A stretch of 64,000 nucleotides of DNA from Tolypothrix brevis GSE-NOS-MK-07-07A (lineage in GTDB: Bacteria > Cyanobacteriota > Cyanobacteriia > Cyanobacteriales > Nostocaceae): assembly GCA_019358985.1 (NCBI GenBank), contig JAHHIJ010000014.1, positions 1 through 64,000 on the forward strand. Reading direction: 5' to 3'. Under the pieces are notes generated by a model. That model saw only the letters and a program-made list of their open reading frames with translations, ran no database searches and had not been told where the DNA came from. Positions 50,801 to 58,889 of the stretch are shown here, piece by piece (within the stretch, counting starts at the first letter, position 1; the number at the start of each line of letters is the position of its first letter). The position numbers and the translations under genes are program-made.

Positions 50801-52240
50801 ATGACACAAACATTTTTGAGCGATCGTTATCGCATTATCAGCATACTTGGATCTGGTGGATTTTGTGAAACATTTTTAGCCGAAGATACGCAAATGCCTT
50901 CGGGAAGAACTTGTGTAATTAAACAACTCAAACCAGTTGCCAATAACCCTCATATTCACCAGTTAGTTCAAAGACGATTTCAAAGAGAAGCTGCCATTTT
51001 AGAAGAATTGGGAGGAGCAAGCAAGCAAATTCCTACGCTGTATGCATACTTTCAAGAGGACGAACAATTTTACTTAGTACAAGAATGGGTTAGCGGACAA
51101 ACCCTGACCCAAAAAGTCAAAGAAAGCGGATGTCTGAGAGAAAGTGAGGTACGCTCGATTTTAATCAGTCTGTTAGAAGTGCTGAAATATGTTCATAGCA
51201 AAGGCATTATCCATCGCGATATTAAACCAGACAATGTTATTCTGCGCTCTAGTGATAACAAACCAGTTTTAATTGATTTTGGTGCTGTGCGTGAAACGAT
51301 GGCAACAGTGGTAAATTCTGAAGGTAATATTAGCAGTTCCATCGTCGTTGGTACAACAGGGTTTATGCCAAATGAACAAGCAGCAGGACGTCCGGTTTTT
51401 GCTAGTGACTTATATAGTTTGGGACTAACAGTTATATATTTATTGACGGGGAAAATGCCAGAACAATTGGCAACAGATTCCTACACTGCCGAGAATATTT
51501 GGGATCGGGAAATTGTCAGTCCAAATTTGGCAGCGGTATTAGATAAAGCAATTCGGTTTGATGTTAGGGAACGGTTTCACAGTGCAGAAGCAATGCTGAA
51601 TGCTTTGCAGAATACGAGAAATCCCCTTCCAGAAAAAACACCGACTTTTTCTCAACAGCCTTCGCAAAGTATTCCTGTTACTTCTGAATCTGTGGTTCAA
51701 AGTAGTAAACAAAACTCTATTTTGGTCAACAGTATTTTAGTTGCATCTGGAGTAATGGGTGCATCTGTAATTATTGGTCTTTTGTTGACAAATCCTCCTG
51801 ATTTAGGGACATATAATAAACCAATTACATCTTCGCTATTGACAAAACCACAAGTTGGCGAAAATTCATCATTCCCATCAGGGAATAGAAGTTCTCAAAT
51901 AGCATCATCGGAATCAGCAATTCTTAACAGCGCAAGTCTGCCTAATTCTTTTTATTTCATCGCAGATTCTAACTTCCTAAATCTGCAAACTGCGGTTAAA
52001 CAAATTAAGACTTTACAAATGGCAGGTTATAGTCAGCCAGGAGTGTTTTGGATACCAGATTATCCAAATCTATCAGATCAGCGTTCATTTGTAGTTTATG
52101 CAGGCACATTTAGCGATCGCACTAGTTGCCTCAACTTCCTGAAAACTTATGGAAAAGCCAATTCGGCAGCGTATTGCGGCTTCGCTAGCAAAGATCCACG
52201 TACACCGTCTGATAAAATATATTTCCAACAACTACAATGA
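50801..52240 (+). CDS. Ser/Thr protein kinase with TM and extracytoplasmic C-terminal domain
   Basis: A 479-residue bacterial (Hanks-type) kinase. The glycine loop is GSGGFCETFLA, the lysine lies in CVIKQLKP, the catalytic loop is HRDIKPDNVIL with Asp140, and DFG is IDFGAVRE with Asp159. A membrane helix spans about 307-328 (ILVNSILVASGVMGASVIIG). The C-terminal region of about 150 residues (NSFYFIADSNFLNLQTAVKQ, VVYAGTFSDRTSCLNFLKTY) is SPOR-like in feel, with two cysteines. It is the only kinase of this type in the window. The substrates are unknown. Confidence 0.9.
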   Translation: MTQTFLSDRYRIISILGSGGFCETFLAEDTQMPSGRTCVIKQLKPVANNPHIHQLVQRRFQREAAILEELGGASKQIPTLYAYFQEDEQFYLVQEWVSGQTLTQKVKESGCLRESEVRSILISLLEVLKYVHSKGIIHRDIKPDNVILRSSDNKPVLIDFGAVRETMATVVNSEGNISSSIVVGTTGFMPNEQAAGRPVFASDLYSLGLTVIYLLTGKMPEQLATDSYTAENIWDREIVSPNLAAVLDKAIRFDVRERFHSAEAMLNALQNTRNPLPEKTPTFSQQPSQSIPVTSESVVQSSKQNSILVNSILVASGVMGASVIIGLLLTNPPDLGTYNKPITSSLLTKPQVGENSSFPSGNRSSQIASSESAILNSASLPNSFYFIADSNFLNLQTAVKQIKTLQMAGYSQPGVFWIPDYPNLSDQRSFVVYAGTFSDRTSCLNFLKTYGKANSAAYCGFASKDPRTPSDKIYFQQLQ

Positions 52241-52249
52241 AAATATACG

Positions 52250-52361
52250 GCGTTGCTGATTAGATGTATGAAAATGATTCTGCGCTCTGGTCAAAACCCT
52301 TGTAGAGACGTAGCACTGCTACGTCTCTACATCCGGATTCATACCTGAATTCAGCAACACC
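52250..52361. mobile_element. Family D MITE with 9-bp target duplication and AGCACTGCT core
   Basis: Direct repeats AAATATACG lie at 52241-52249 and 52362-52370. Terminal inverted repeats are GCGTTGCTGATTAGATGTAT on the left and ATACCTGAATTCAGCAACAC on the right, near-complementary with mismatches and gaps. The perfect 29-base core occupies 52302-52330. It lies between the kinase and transferase genes. Confidence 0.88.
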
Positions 52362-52395
52362 AAATATACGATAAACATCTATGCGGGCTTTTTTC

Positions 52396-52453
52396 GTAGT
52401 AAGTGTTTCAACGCTTAAGGAAGATTTAAAGAAAGCACTGAAGTGCTTACTAC
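52396..52453. repeat. Small palindromic element with GTAGTAAG ends
   Basis: GTAGTAAG and CTTACTAC are perfect inverted ends, with an internal AGCACTGAAGTGCTT palindrome. It is about 58 bases long and lies upstream of the transferase gene. Confidence 0.6.
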
Positions 52454-52485
52454 AATAAAGAAGTCAAATTAGCGCTTTAAGAGAT

Positions 52486-53508
52486 ATGAAGGACGAAAAT
52501 TTCAATAAGAAAAAGGGTAAATCTCTCCCCCCGAAGCTGATTATTAAGTTGGGAAAGTTTGTCTGGACGAGTATTTGGCATATAATGATGTCGAAACTCG
52601 CACCACGCAATCAGTCGGGAGAGTATATTCGTCCGAAAAGCCAGTTTAGAAGTTTTGTTGGGAAAGAAGAGGGAAATTCTTACCAACCAGCAACAGGACG
52701 CTATCATCTTTATGTTGGCATGAGTTGTCCTTGGGCGCATCGAACTTTGGTAGTGCGATCGCTTAAGGGACTTGAAGAGGTAATATCAGTATCTATCGTC
52801 TTTCCTTCACCAATCGAAGGTGGTTGGGTGTTTAAGGAGGAAGAACAAAATTGTCGCACACTTGCTCAATTGTATGAGCTAGGGGCACCAAATTATACCG
52901 GACGCTCTACAGTTCCGGTGTTGTGGGATAAAGAAACGAAAACTATTGTTAATAACGAGAGTGCAGAGATTATTGTCATGCTGAACTCTGAATTTAACGA
53001 CTTTGCCAAAAATCCCACACTAAATCTTTACCCGGAGGAATTAAAAGAAAAAATAGACTGGTGGAATGAGAAAATTTATCACTCAGTTAATAACGGAGTA
53101 TATCGTTGCGGTTTTGCCCAAACTCAAGAAGCTTATAATCAAGTTTGTGATGAATTGTTCGTCACTTTGGATGAAATTGATGTAGCACTTTCAACAAGCC
53201 GATATCTTTGTGGCGATCGCGTCACATTAGCGGATGTTCGTTTATTTACAACATTATTCCGCTTTGATAGTGCGTATTACGGTTTGTTTAAGTGTAATCG
53301 CCGACGAATTCAAGATTATCATAATTTGGGAGCTTATTTACGTGATATGTATCAGCTTCCAGGTATTGCTGATACCTGCGATGTGGAAAGTGTGAAGCAA
53401 GATTATTATGGCAACCTTTTTCCCCTGAATCCTGGTGGTATTATTCCCAGTGGTCCTGATATGTCGTCTCTGCTGGAACCACATAATCGCGGTAGTATTG
53501 GGAAGTAG
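52486..53508 (+). CDS. Glutathione transferase, glutathionyl-hydroquinone reductase type
   Basis: A 340-residue protein of the omega/xi-class GST type (glutathionyl-hydroquinone reductase, ECM4/YqjG). The active cysteine is Cys81 in MSCPWAHRT, followed by YTGRSTVPVLWDKE and NNESAEIIVML. The C-terminal helical domain has YRCGFAQTQEAYNQ and DVRLFTTLFRFD. The family reduces glutathionyl-quinones through the cysteine and does not need a catalytic Ser/Tyr. It stands alone, with a MITE upstream. Confidence 0.9.
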   Translation: MKDENFNKKKGKSLPPKLIIKLGKFVWTSIWHIMMSKLAPRNQSGEYIRPKSQFRSFVGKEEGNSYQPATGRYHLYVGMSCPWAHRTLVVRSLKGLEEVISVSIVFPSPIEGGWVFKEEEQNCRTLAQLYELGAPNYTGRSTVPVLWDKETKTIVNNESAEIIVMLNSEFNDFAKNPTLNLYPEELKEKIDWWNEKIYHSVNNGVYRCGFAQTQEAYNQVCDELFVTLDEIDVALSTSRYLCGDRVTLADVRLFTTLFRFDSAYYGLFKCNRRRIQDYHNLGAYLRDMYQLPGIADTCDVESVKQDYYGNLFPLNPGGIIPSGPDMSSLLEPHNRGSIGK

Positions 53509-53620
53509 AGACAGATCGCACCCAGAATTAGGAATGCGATCGCTCTTACTATATCAGCTAATAGAGTTATCTTCATTTAATTGAGGGAATAATCTACATC
53601 TAAATTTTAGGGAAAATAAA

Positions 53621-53857
53621 GTGTTAAAAGTTAGCGTTGAAGAAGCAGCTATTAATTTAAAAAATCTCTTAGAGCAAGTGGCTAAAGGAGAAGAAGTTAT
53701 TTTAATAGACGAAAATCAAGTTGTAGCTCGTTTGGTTCCTCCACAAAAAAAAGAACAGCGTTTAGCTAGTATGAAACAATTTCGAGAAGCGCTTGTTGTT
53801 AAGGGAGAACCTTTAAGTGCAACTATAATTAATGCACGTATTGAGGAGCGCCATTGA
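53621..53857 (+). CDS. Phd/YefM-type antitoxin
   Basis: A 78-residue protein starting at GTG. The first half (VSVEEAAINLKNLLEQVAKG EEVILIDENQVVARLVP) has the Phd/YefM fold, with a strand-helix-helix-strand DNA-binding module. The C-terminal half is the disordered toxin-binding tail. The stop overlaps the start of the PIN toxin gene by four bases, the normal coupling of a type II pair. Confidence 0.85.
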   Translation: MLKVSVEEAAINLKNLLEQVAKGEEVILIDENQVVARLVPPQKKEQRLASMKQFREALVVKGEPLSATIINARIEERH

Positions 53858-54276
53858 TTTATCTGGATACAAGTATTGTTGCTCCTTTATATTGGCTAGA
53901 GGCATTAAGTGATACAGTTGAGGAGCTAGTATTAAGTGAATCTGAGCTTGGTTTGAGTCAATTAGTTGAGGTGGAATTTGTTTCTGCCTTATCCCGTCGG
54001 GTTAGAATGCGTGAAATATCCCAAGATGACGCAACAACTATAGTCGAAAGGTTTCAAACTGATATAGATAGCGGTTTTTATACTCGTATTAATCTGGAAA
54101 CGATTCACTACCACTTAGCGCGTGAGTGGATTAGTCGGTTTACAACACCACTGCGTACACTTGATGCTTTACATTTGGCTGTTGCATCCCAAAATAATAT
54201 TAGGTTGGTAACGGCGGATGCGGCTTTGGCTGCAAGCGCTCAGTTTTTGGGAGTTAATATTATTTTATTACAGTAA
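53854..54276 (+). CDS. vapC: VapC-type PIN-domain toxin
   Basis: A 140-residue PIN nuclease. The N-terminal Asp lies in IYLDTSIVAPLYW (D5), a second acid in VEVEFVSALSR, and the C-terminal pair in TLDALHLAVASQ and LVTADAALAA. These are the usual PIN metal ligands. Start is TTG at 53854, overlapping the antitoxin stop. It would cleave RNA when freed from its partner. Confidence 0.88.
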   Translation: MIYLDTSIVAPLYWLEALSDTVEELVLSESELGLSQLVEVEFVSALSRRVRMREISQDDATTIVERFQTDIDSGFYTRINLETIHYHLAREWISRFTTPLRTLDALHLAVASQNNIRLVTADAALAASAQFLGVNIILLQ

Positions 54277-54359
54277 ATTGATTTTTATTTATATTTCCCC
54301 ATCTTCGACTGCGCCTAGTGCTTTGAGGGTGGAAATTTCTGCTAAGGCAAGCTAGAAAA

Positions 54360-55442
54360 CTACCTTAATGAGCGAAAGATGACGCGTCCTAAACAATCTT
54401 CTTGGTTAATTCGCGCATATACCCGCAGACATGTTAACACTTCTCCGGGTGTACCGCCGCAATCTAGTTGTAAGTCATCTTTGGAAAAAGCACAGATATC
54501 TGCGTAAAGTCCGGATAATTGGCGAATTCGCACATCATAGCCGGCGTTGTTTGCTTTATCAGCTACTTTTTTCAGGATGCGTCGCGATTCTTGTTGTAAT
54601 TTTCCCCACCACGAATAGCGTTCGGCTGGAGGAACGAAGATTAGGGAGTGTATTGCTTCGTCGATATCAATCCAAGCACGCAGAGTTAATAAGGGATATG
54701 CATTTTGTTCAGCTTTTTGGATGCGTTGAAAGCGATCGCTTAAAGCTTCTATATATTGAGTTTTCTGTTCTGGTTTTGAATGCAAAGATACAACATCAAA
54801 GCTAAAAATACTCTTTAAAGCATGATGTAAATCTGGTTCAATTTCGATAAGTTTTATCAACAAACTCACCATATATGCAAGTAGATACATATCATTTGAT
54901 TCTTGTCCATGAGTCTTTTCATTTTGAGACAACTGCAAACCTTGGACATTGACACTACCGCTGAGTCCTGGATAAATAATTTCATCGCGAATAAAAGGAA
55001 GTTGGTATAAATTTGAATTATCCTCAATAGCACCAGCTTCTTCAGCAAGATTCAAAGCATGTTGACGCCAATATGTAGCTACATCCTCAGGAATTCTTAA
55101 CAGCTTTCTTTGAATTTCGTTCCACAAATCTGAGTCAGTTTGGCTTTGAAGTGGTGAATTTCCTAAATATAAAGTTAGCTCTTTGTCATCATTAAATTCA
55201 TCGCGCAAGCGTGTTAGTTTTAATTCATTTGTGGACGTGATATTATTTAAAGGGGCAACGGTTGAAGGTTGTAAAAGATGACAAAGTTCTTGCAGCACTT
55301 CGTCGCATATTTTCGCTCCTGGATCGTCAGAAAATTCTGCTTGAGCTTTTTTCAGAGATGCTTCTAGTCCGTACAAACTAAACCGTAATAATCGGGCTAA
55401 TTCTGAGTTTTCTACTTCTAAAAGTCGGCGTAAGTGCTGCAT
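54360..55442 (-). CDS. Unrecognised helical protein of the dynamin/Hsp70-like cluster
   Basis: A 360-residue soluble protein with no signal or membrane segment. It is mostly helical (LARLLRFSLYGLEASLKKAQ, YRQHALNLAEEAG). The C-terminal part has WGKLQQESRRILKKVADKAN and YADICAFSKDDLQLDCGGTP. I do not recognise the family. It is the third gene, 197 bases after the Hsp70-like gene and in the same direction, with no other gene between. It could be a partner or effector, but sequence alone does not show how. Confidence 0.65.
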   Translation of the reverse strand: MQHLRRLLEVENSELARLLRFSLYGLEASLKKAQAEFSDDPGAKICDEVLQELCHLLQPSTVAPLNNITSTNELKLTRLRDEFNDDKELTLYLGNSPLQSQTDSDLWNEIQRKLLRIPEDVATYWRQHALNLAEEAGAIEDNSNLYQLPFIRDEIIYPGLSGSVNVQGLQLSQNEKTHGQESNDMYLLAYMVSLLIKLIEIEPDLHHALKSIFSFDVVSLHSKPEQKTQYIEALSDRFQRIQKAEQNAYPLLTLRAWIDIDEAIHSLIFVPPAERYSWWGKLQQESRRILKKVADKANNAGYDVRIRQLSGLYADICAFSKDDLQLDCGGTPGEVLTCLRVYARINQEDCLGRVIFRSLR

Positions 55443-55458
55443 AATAAATTAGGAGTTA

Positions 55459-55520
55459 GGTAGAGACGTTCCGGCGGAACGTCTGTACTTAGGTAGAGAC
55501 GTTCCGCCGGAACGTCTGTT
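55459..55520. repeat. Two type 2 cores in tandem
   Basis: Two copies with GTAGAGACGTTCC and GGAACGTCTGT arms, one with a CCGG centre mirrored (GGCGG vs GCCGG). They lie between the helical and Hsp70-like genes. Confidence 0.75.
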
Positions 55521-55638
55521 AGGAATTAAAAAATTAGAAAAGAATGGAGAAATAATTTTTCTCACGCAGAGACGCGGAGGCACGGAGGAGAAGAAGAATC
55601 ATGATTTTTTCAAGTTAAATATTTACAACTCCTAACTA

Positions 55639-58600
55639 TTAATGAATACCACAAAATGGATCGCGTTCTTTATCAACTTCGTTGGGTTGTAATTCTAATT
55701 CAGCGCGAAAAACACATCCTTCTTCTTTAAGACATTCTTCATCTGTCGATGTCCAGTAAGGAACTTCACCTGCATGGATGCGGAGAATGCCTTTCTCATC
55801 AAGGGTAACATGATATTGACAAGGATAATCTGTGGTTATTTCTGGTTTAGTTAGGGCGCCAATTCTGATCCATTTTTTGGTGTTTGTTTGAGCATTTGTT
55901 TGATAAACGTAGAAGGTGTGCTCACTGTTTTGAGGAAAGGGAGGTAAGGGTTTACTGATTAAACCAGTTCCTGTTTCTTGTAAGCGATCGCGTATATAAC
56001 GAAATTCTTTGATAGATTTACTATCATTACTTTCTGACACAAATACCAAATGATAAGCATCTGGTTGATCGACTGTTGCTGACTCGATCACATTGACTGC
56101 AATGTCACCATTATTCAGCTTTTTATTGGGACGCTCAATGGCAATATTCCAATTCAATTTACCATCAGTAAATAACTTTGAGCTTTCGGCAGTGGGGAAG
56201 TGCGCTAATATTGCTATTCCGACATCAATACCAGGAACATCAATTAAATAATGCGGATTTCCTCGACAAAGTAACACGTTAAATAGTAGTGTTTGATCAA
56301 TTTCAAATTGAACTTTAATTTTTTTCAGAAAATCAGATTCTTCTATCTTCAATTTCTCCATCAAAGTTTTACCATCAAAGCTGCCCCAAAGCCGCAAATC
56401 TCCATCTTCGTAATCTTGACGATAGATGATGTTGCTTAATTGTATCCCTTGCCAATTAGTGCGGACTTTCGCTACAGATTCCCTATCAGCTAATTGATAA
56501 AGTTCTTGTCCTGCTTGAAAGATTGGCAGCAAATCGTTGCTTTGAGTTTTGCGTTTAAAGTTGCAAGGTAAATAATAAAATAAATTTTTGACATCTATTT
56601 CTAGTTGGTTTGCTCCCTTACGTAGCAATCCTTTAGATTCTTCTGGATCGAATCTGAGTCTTCGCAGTTTTTCAGCGTAGCAAGCACCGGCAGAGGTAGC
56701 TAATTTAGTAAACTCTAAAACAAAGGTAATTCGCTCTGGATTCCAAACAAAATATTGTGATTTACTAAATTCCTGGTAAATTTCTTGCTGCACTAAATCA
56801 AGATTGCAAGTTTTCCCAGATAGAATTAACCAATCAACTTTTTGTCCGCTACTTAGCAAGCGACTTTCCATCAATCCTTTAGCGATACCAATTGCTTCTT
56901 TAATTGCTGTAGCTGCGGTTCTTTCAAATTGTTGACTGTCTAAGGTGACGTTAATATTATGAGCATTTTGGATGTTGAATTTAATGCTACTTTGTGTTAA
57001 TAATTCTGAGATTTGTTGTTCAGAAACAGTGAAGGTTAAAGTAGAACCATCTGCTGGTGACTTTTGTCCTAATTTGAGTTTTGCAGCTTCTGCAAGTTCC
57101 CAAAGGGCGTAAAATGTTTGTAAGCGTTGAGGTGCTTGTTGCCAACGAGTAGGTAACACTTTTTCCGCAGTATCTAGAGCATCTTTGTAAGCTGCATCAC
57201 CTTCAGGATTTTCTTTATCTACACATTTTAAAAGACTGCCGCTTTTAAATTTTCCTTGTTCTAAAAAGCGCTCGTTTAATTCGGAATTAATTAAATCTTC
57301 TAATTTATCGCTTTCTAAAGAACCGAGAGTTATTGCAGTGAGCAAAGAATCTGCGATCGCTACTTTCAAAAGACGAAACATTCGCAGTGTAATTAACTCA
57401 CCACCTAATTGCAAATGACCAGATGAACCTAATAGTTTGGGAGTAAGTCTATAGTAGCGTCCTCCAAGTCCTCTATCTTCATTATCTGCAAAAAAGGGAG
57501 TTTTATCTTCTAAAGTTAATTCAATTAAAGCTAAATCAGTTGTTCCCCCACCAATATCTAAAACAAGCACATTTTGCGACCATTTATTTTTTTCATGATG
57601 ACAACGAGTTTTGAAAGATTCAATTCCAATATTCAAATTACCACCAAACTCTCGCCATAAAAAGAATATTGCCACAGAAACAGCTTCATCATAAGCTGTT
57701 TGTACATCATCAATACCAAGTTGTTCCACAAGTTCTTTAATTTCCTTGCGAATAACTGGGGGGGCAACAGTTGGATAAGTCACAACTGCCGTCAAAAAAT
57801 CCCCTTCCGAAAATTTGCGTCGTGAGCGTTGCCGATAATCTTCAGTTAACTCAACAAGATGTCCCCAAGCAGCTTGAATTAACTGATTAACAGTAATTGT
57901 AATTTCTTCGCCTTCTATAATAACTCCAAAAGACCGCTCTTGACCGAAATATCTTTTAGGTGAATGATGAAACTTGCTAATAATTTCCTTCAAAGAACCG
58001 CTAGTTCCTTGAGCGATCGCCTTTTTTCTGTTGTCTCTTGCTTCTCTCCCCATCCTCAGTTTTAAAGCAGTCAAATTAGAAACTTCCAACTCACTAGGAA
58101 TCTCCGTATCTCGACGGTCAATATCTAACACAACCGGGATGAGATTTTGCGATTCTAGAGTCGGAACGCGGAACACTTCATGATATATTTGGTAAAGTTT
58201 TTTGCTCACAGCACGACGAAAGCGATCGCTTGTTCCCAAACATAATTCAATTTGACGAATTGCTTCTAAAAATCGTTCCTTATTATCACTTTCAAAAACT
58301 TCACCTAACTGACTTGGTTCTATTTCCAGATTTTTGCTAATTTCCGCGATGAACTTATCCCACTCACTTGCGCTAATATCTGGTAAAGCAATTGCAGCGG
58401 GAGAACTCAACCATTGTGCCATGCGATCGCGCAAACGTATCTCTTGTTCTCTCGGCAGAATTTCCGCGATAGGTACTTCAATGGGGTCGAATAATGTAAC
58501 TGTAGAATTTGATGTGCCAAAATCTATCGCAAACCATCCGGGAAATCTTTTTTTTGGTTTCTCGGTTTTGTTAATTTGTTCAAAGTTCATTGTTAATAAA

Positions 58601-58641
58601 TCGGTTATTTTTTTATTATTAATGGGTTGGAAAGGGTTCAT
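55639..58641 (-). CDS. Hsp70/actin-fold ATPase-like protein (SrfB-like)
   Basis: A 1,000-residue protein. The phosphate-1 motif is FAIDFGTSNSTVTLFDP (Asp40), phosphate-2 is LVLDIGGGTTDLALIEL (about 358-374), and a third is WLILSGKTCNLDLVQQ. These define the actin/Hsp70 ATPase superfamily. Its length is far above DnaK (about 640). The C-terminal part of roughly 300 residues resembles none I know, and it lacks a DnaK substrate domain. Size and layout resemble proteins annotated as SrfB, which I treat as a tentative match. The upstream dynamin-like GTPase is the other half of the resemblance. The protein would be cytoplasmic. A later ATG at 58590 is an alternative start. Confidence 0.8.
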   Translation of the reverse strand: MNPFQPINNKKITDLLTMNFEQINKTEKPKKRFPGWFAIDFGTSNSTVTLFDPIEVPIAEILPREQEIRLRDRMAQWLSSPAAIALPDISASEWDKFIAEISKNLEIEPSQLGEVFESDNKERFLEAIRQIELCLGTSDRFRRAVSKKLYQIYHEVFRVPTLESQNLIPVVLDIDRRDTEIPSELEVSNLTALKLRMGREARDNRKKAIAQGTSGSLKEIISKFHHSPKRYFGQERSFGVIIEGEEITITVNQLIQAAWGHLVELTEDYRQRSRRKFSEGDFLTAVVTYPTVAPPVIRKEIKELVEQLGIDDVQTAYDEAVSVAIFFLWREFGGNLNIGIESFKTRCHHEKNKWSQNVLVLDIGGGTTDLALIELTLEDKTPFFADNEDRGLGGRYYRLTPKLLGSSGHLQLGGELITLRMFRLLKVAIADSLLTAITLGSLESDKLEDLINSELNERFLEQGKFKSGSLLKCVDKENPEGDAAYKDALDTAEKVLPTRWQQAPQRLQTFYALWELAEAAKLKLGQKSPADGSTLTFTVSEQQISELLTQSSIKFNIQNAHNINVTLDSQQFERTAATAIKEAIGIAKGLMESRLLSSGQKVDWLILSGKTCNLDLVQQEIYQEFSKSQYFVWNPERITFVLEFTKLATSAGACYAEKLRRLRFDPEESKGLLRKGANQLEIDVKNLFYYLPCNFKRKTQSNDLLPIFQAGQELYQLADRESVAKVRTNWQGIQLSNIIYRQDYEDGDLRLWGSFDGKTLMEKLKIEESDFLKKIKVQFEIDQTLLFNVLLCRGNPHYLIDVPGIDVGIAILAHFPTAESSKLFTDGKLNWNIAIERPNKKLNNGDIAVNVIESATVDQPDAYHLVFVSESNDSKSIKEFRYIRDRLQETGTGLISKPLPPFPQNSEHTFYVYQTNAQTNTKKWIRIGALTKPEITTDYPCQYHVTLDEKGILRIHAGEVPYWTSTDEECLKEEGCVFRAELELQPNEVDKERDPFCGIH

Positions 58642-58715
58642 ATTTGTATAAAGTTTGGATTAAGAGAAACGAACCACGAAGGCACCAAGGACACGAAGGA
58701 AAGAGAGTAAGATAT

Positions 58716-58795
58716 AACAGTAATAAAAATCTACCTACCGTCGTAGAGACGTTCCGCCGGAACGTCTTTACATTGTAAGTAATTTACTGGACATT
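58716..58795. repeat. Family A MITE, left end missing
   Basis: AACAGTAATAAAAATCTACC and TACCGTCGTAGAGACGTTCC precede a type 2 core (58743-58771), then GTAAGTAATTTACTGGACAT. The TATCATGTCC-type end on the left is missing. It lies between the two large cluster genes. Confidence 0.75.
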
Positions 58796-58889
58796 ACATA
58801 ACATATAATTAACCTAATTTCTAAACTAATTCCTTTCTCCTCCTTTCTTCCTTAGCGTACTTCGCGTCTTTGCGGTTCGTTTAAAACAA

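Noticed and set aside
55639-58641. DnaK (housekeeping Hsp70)
   Set aside because: The length is about 1,000 residues and the C-terminal substrate-binding domain of DnaK is not recognisable, so only the ATPase superfamily is claimed.
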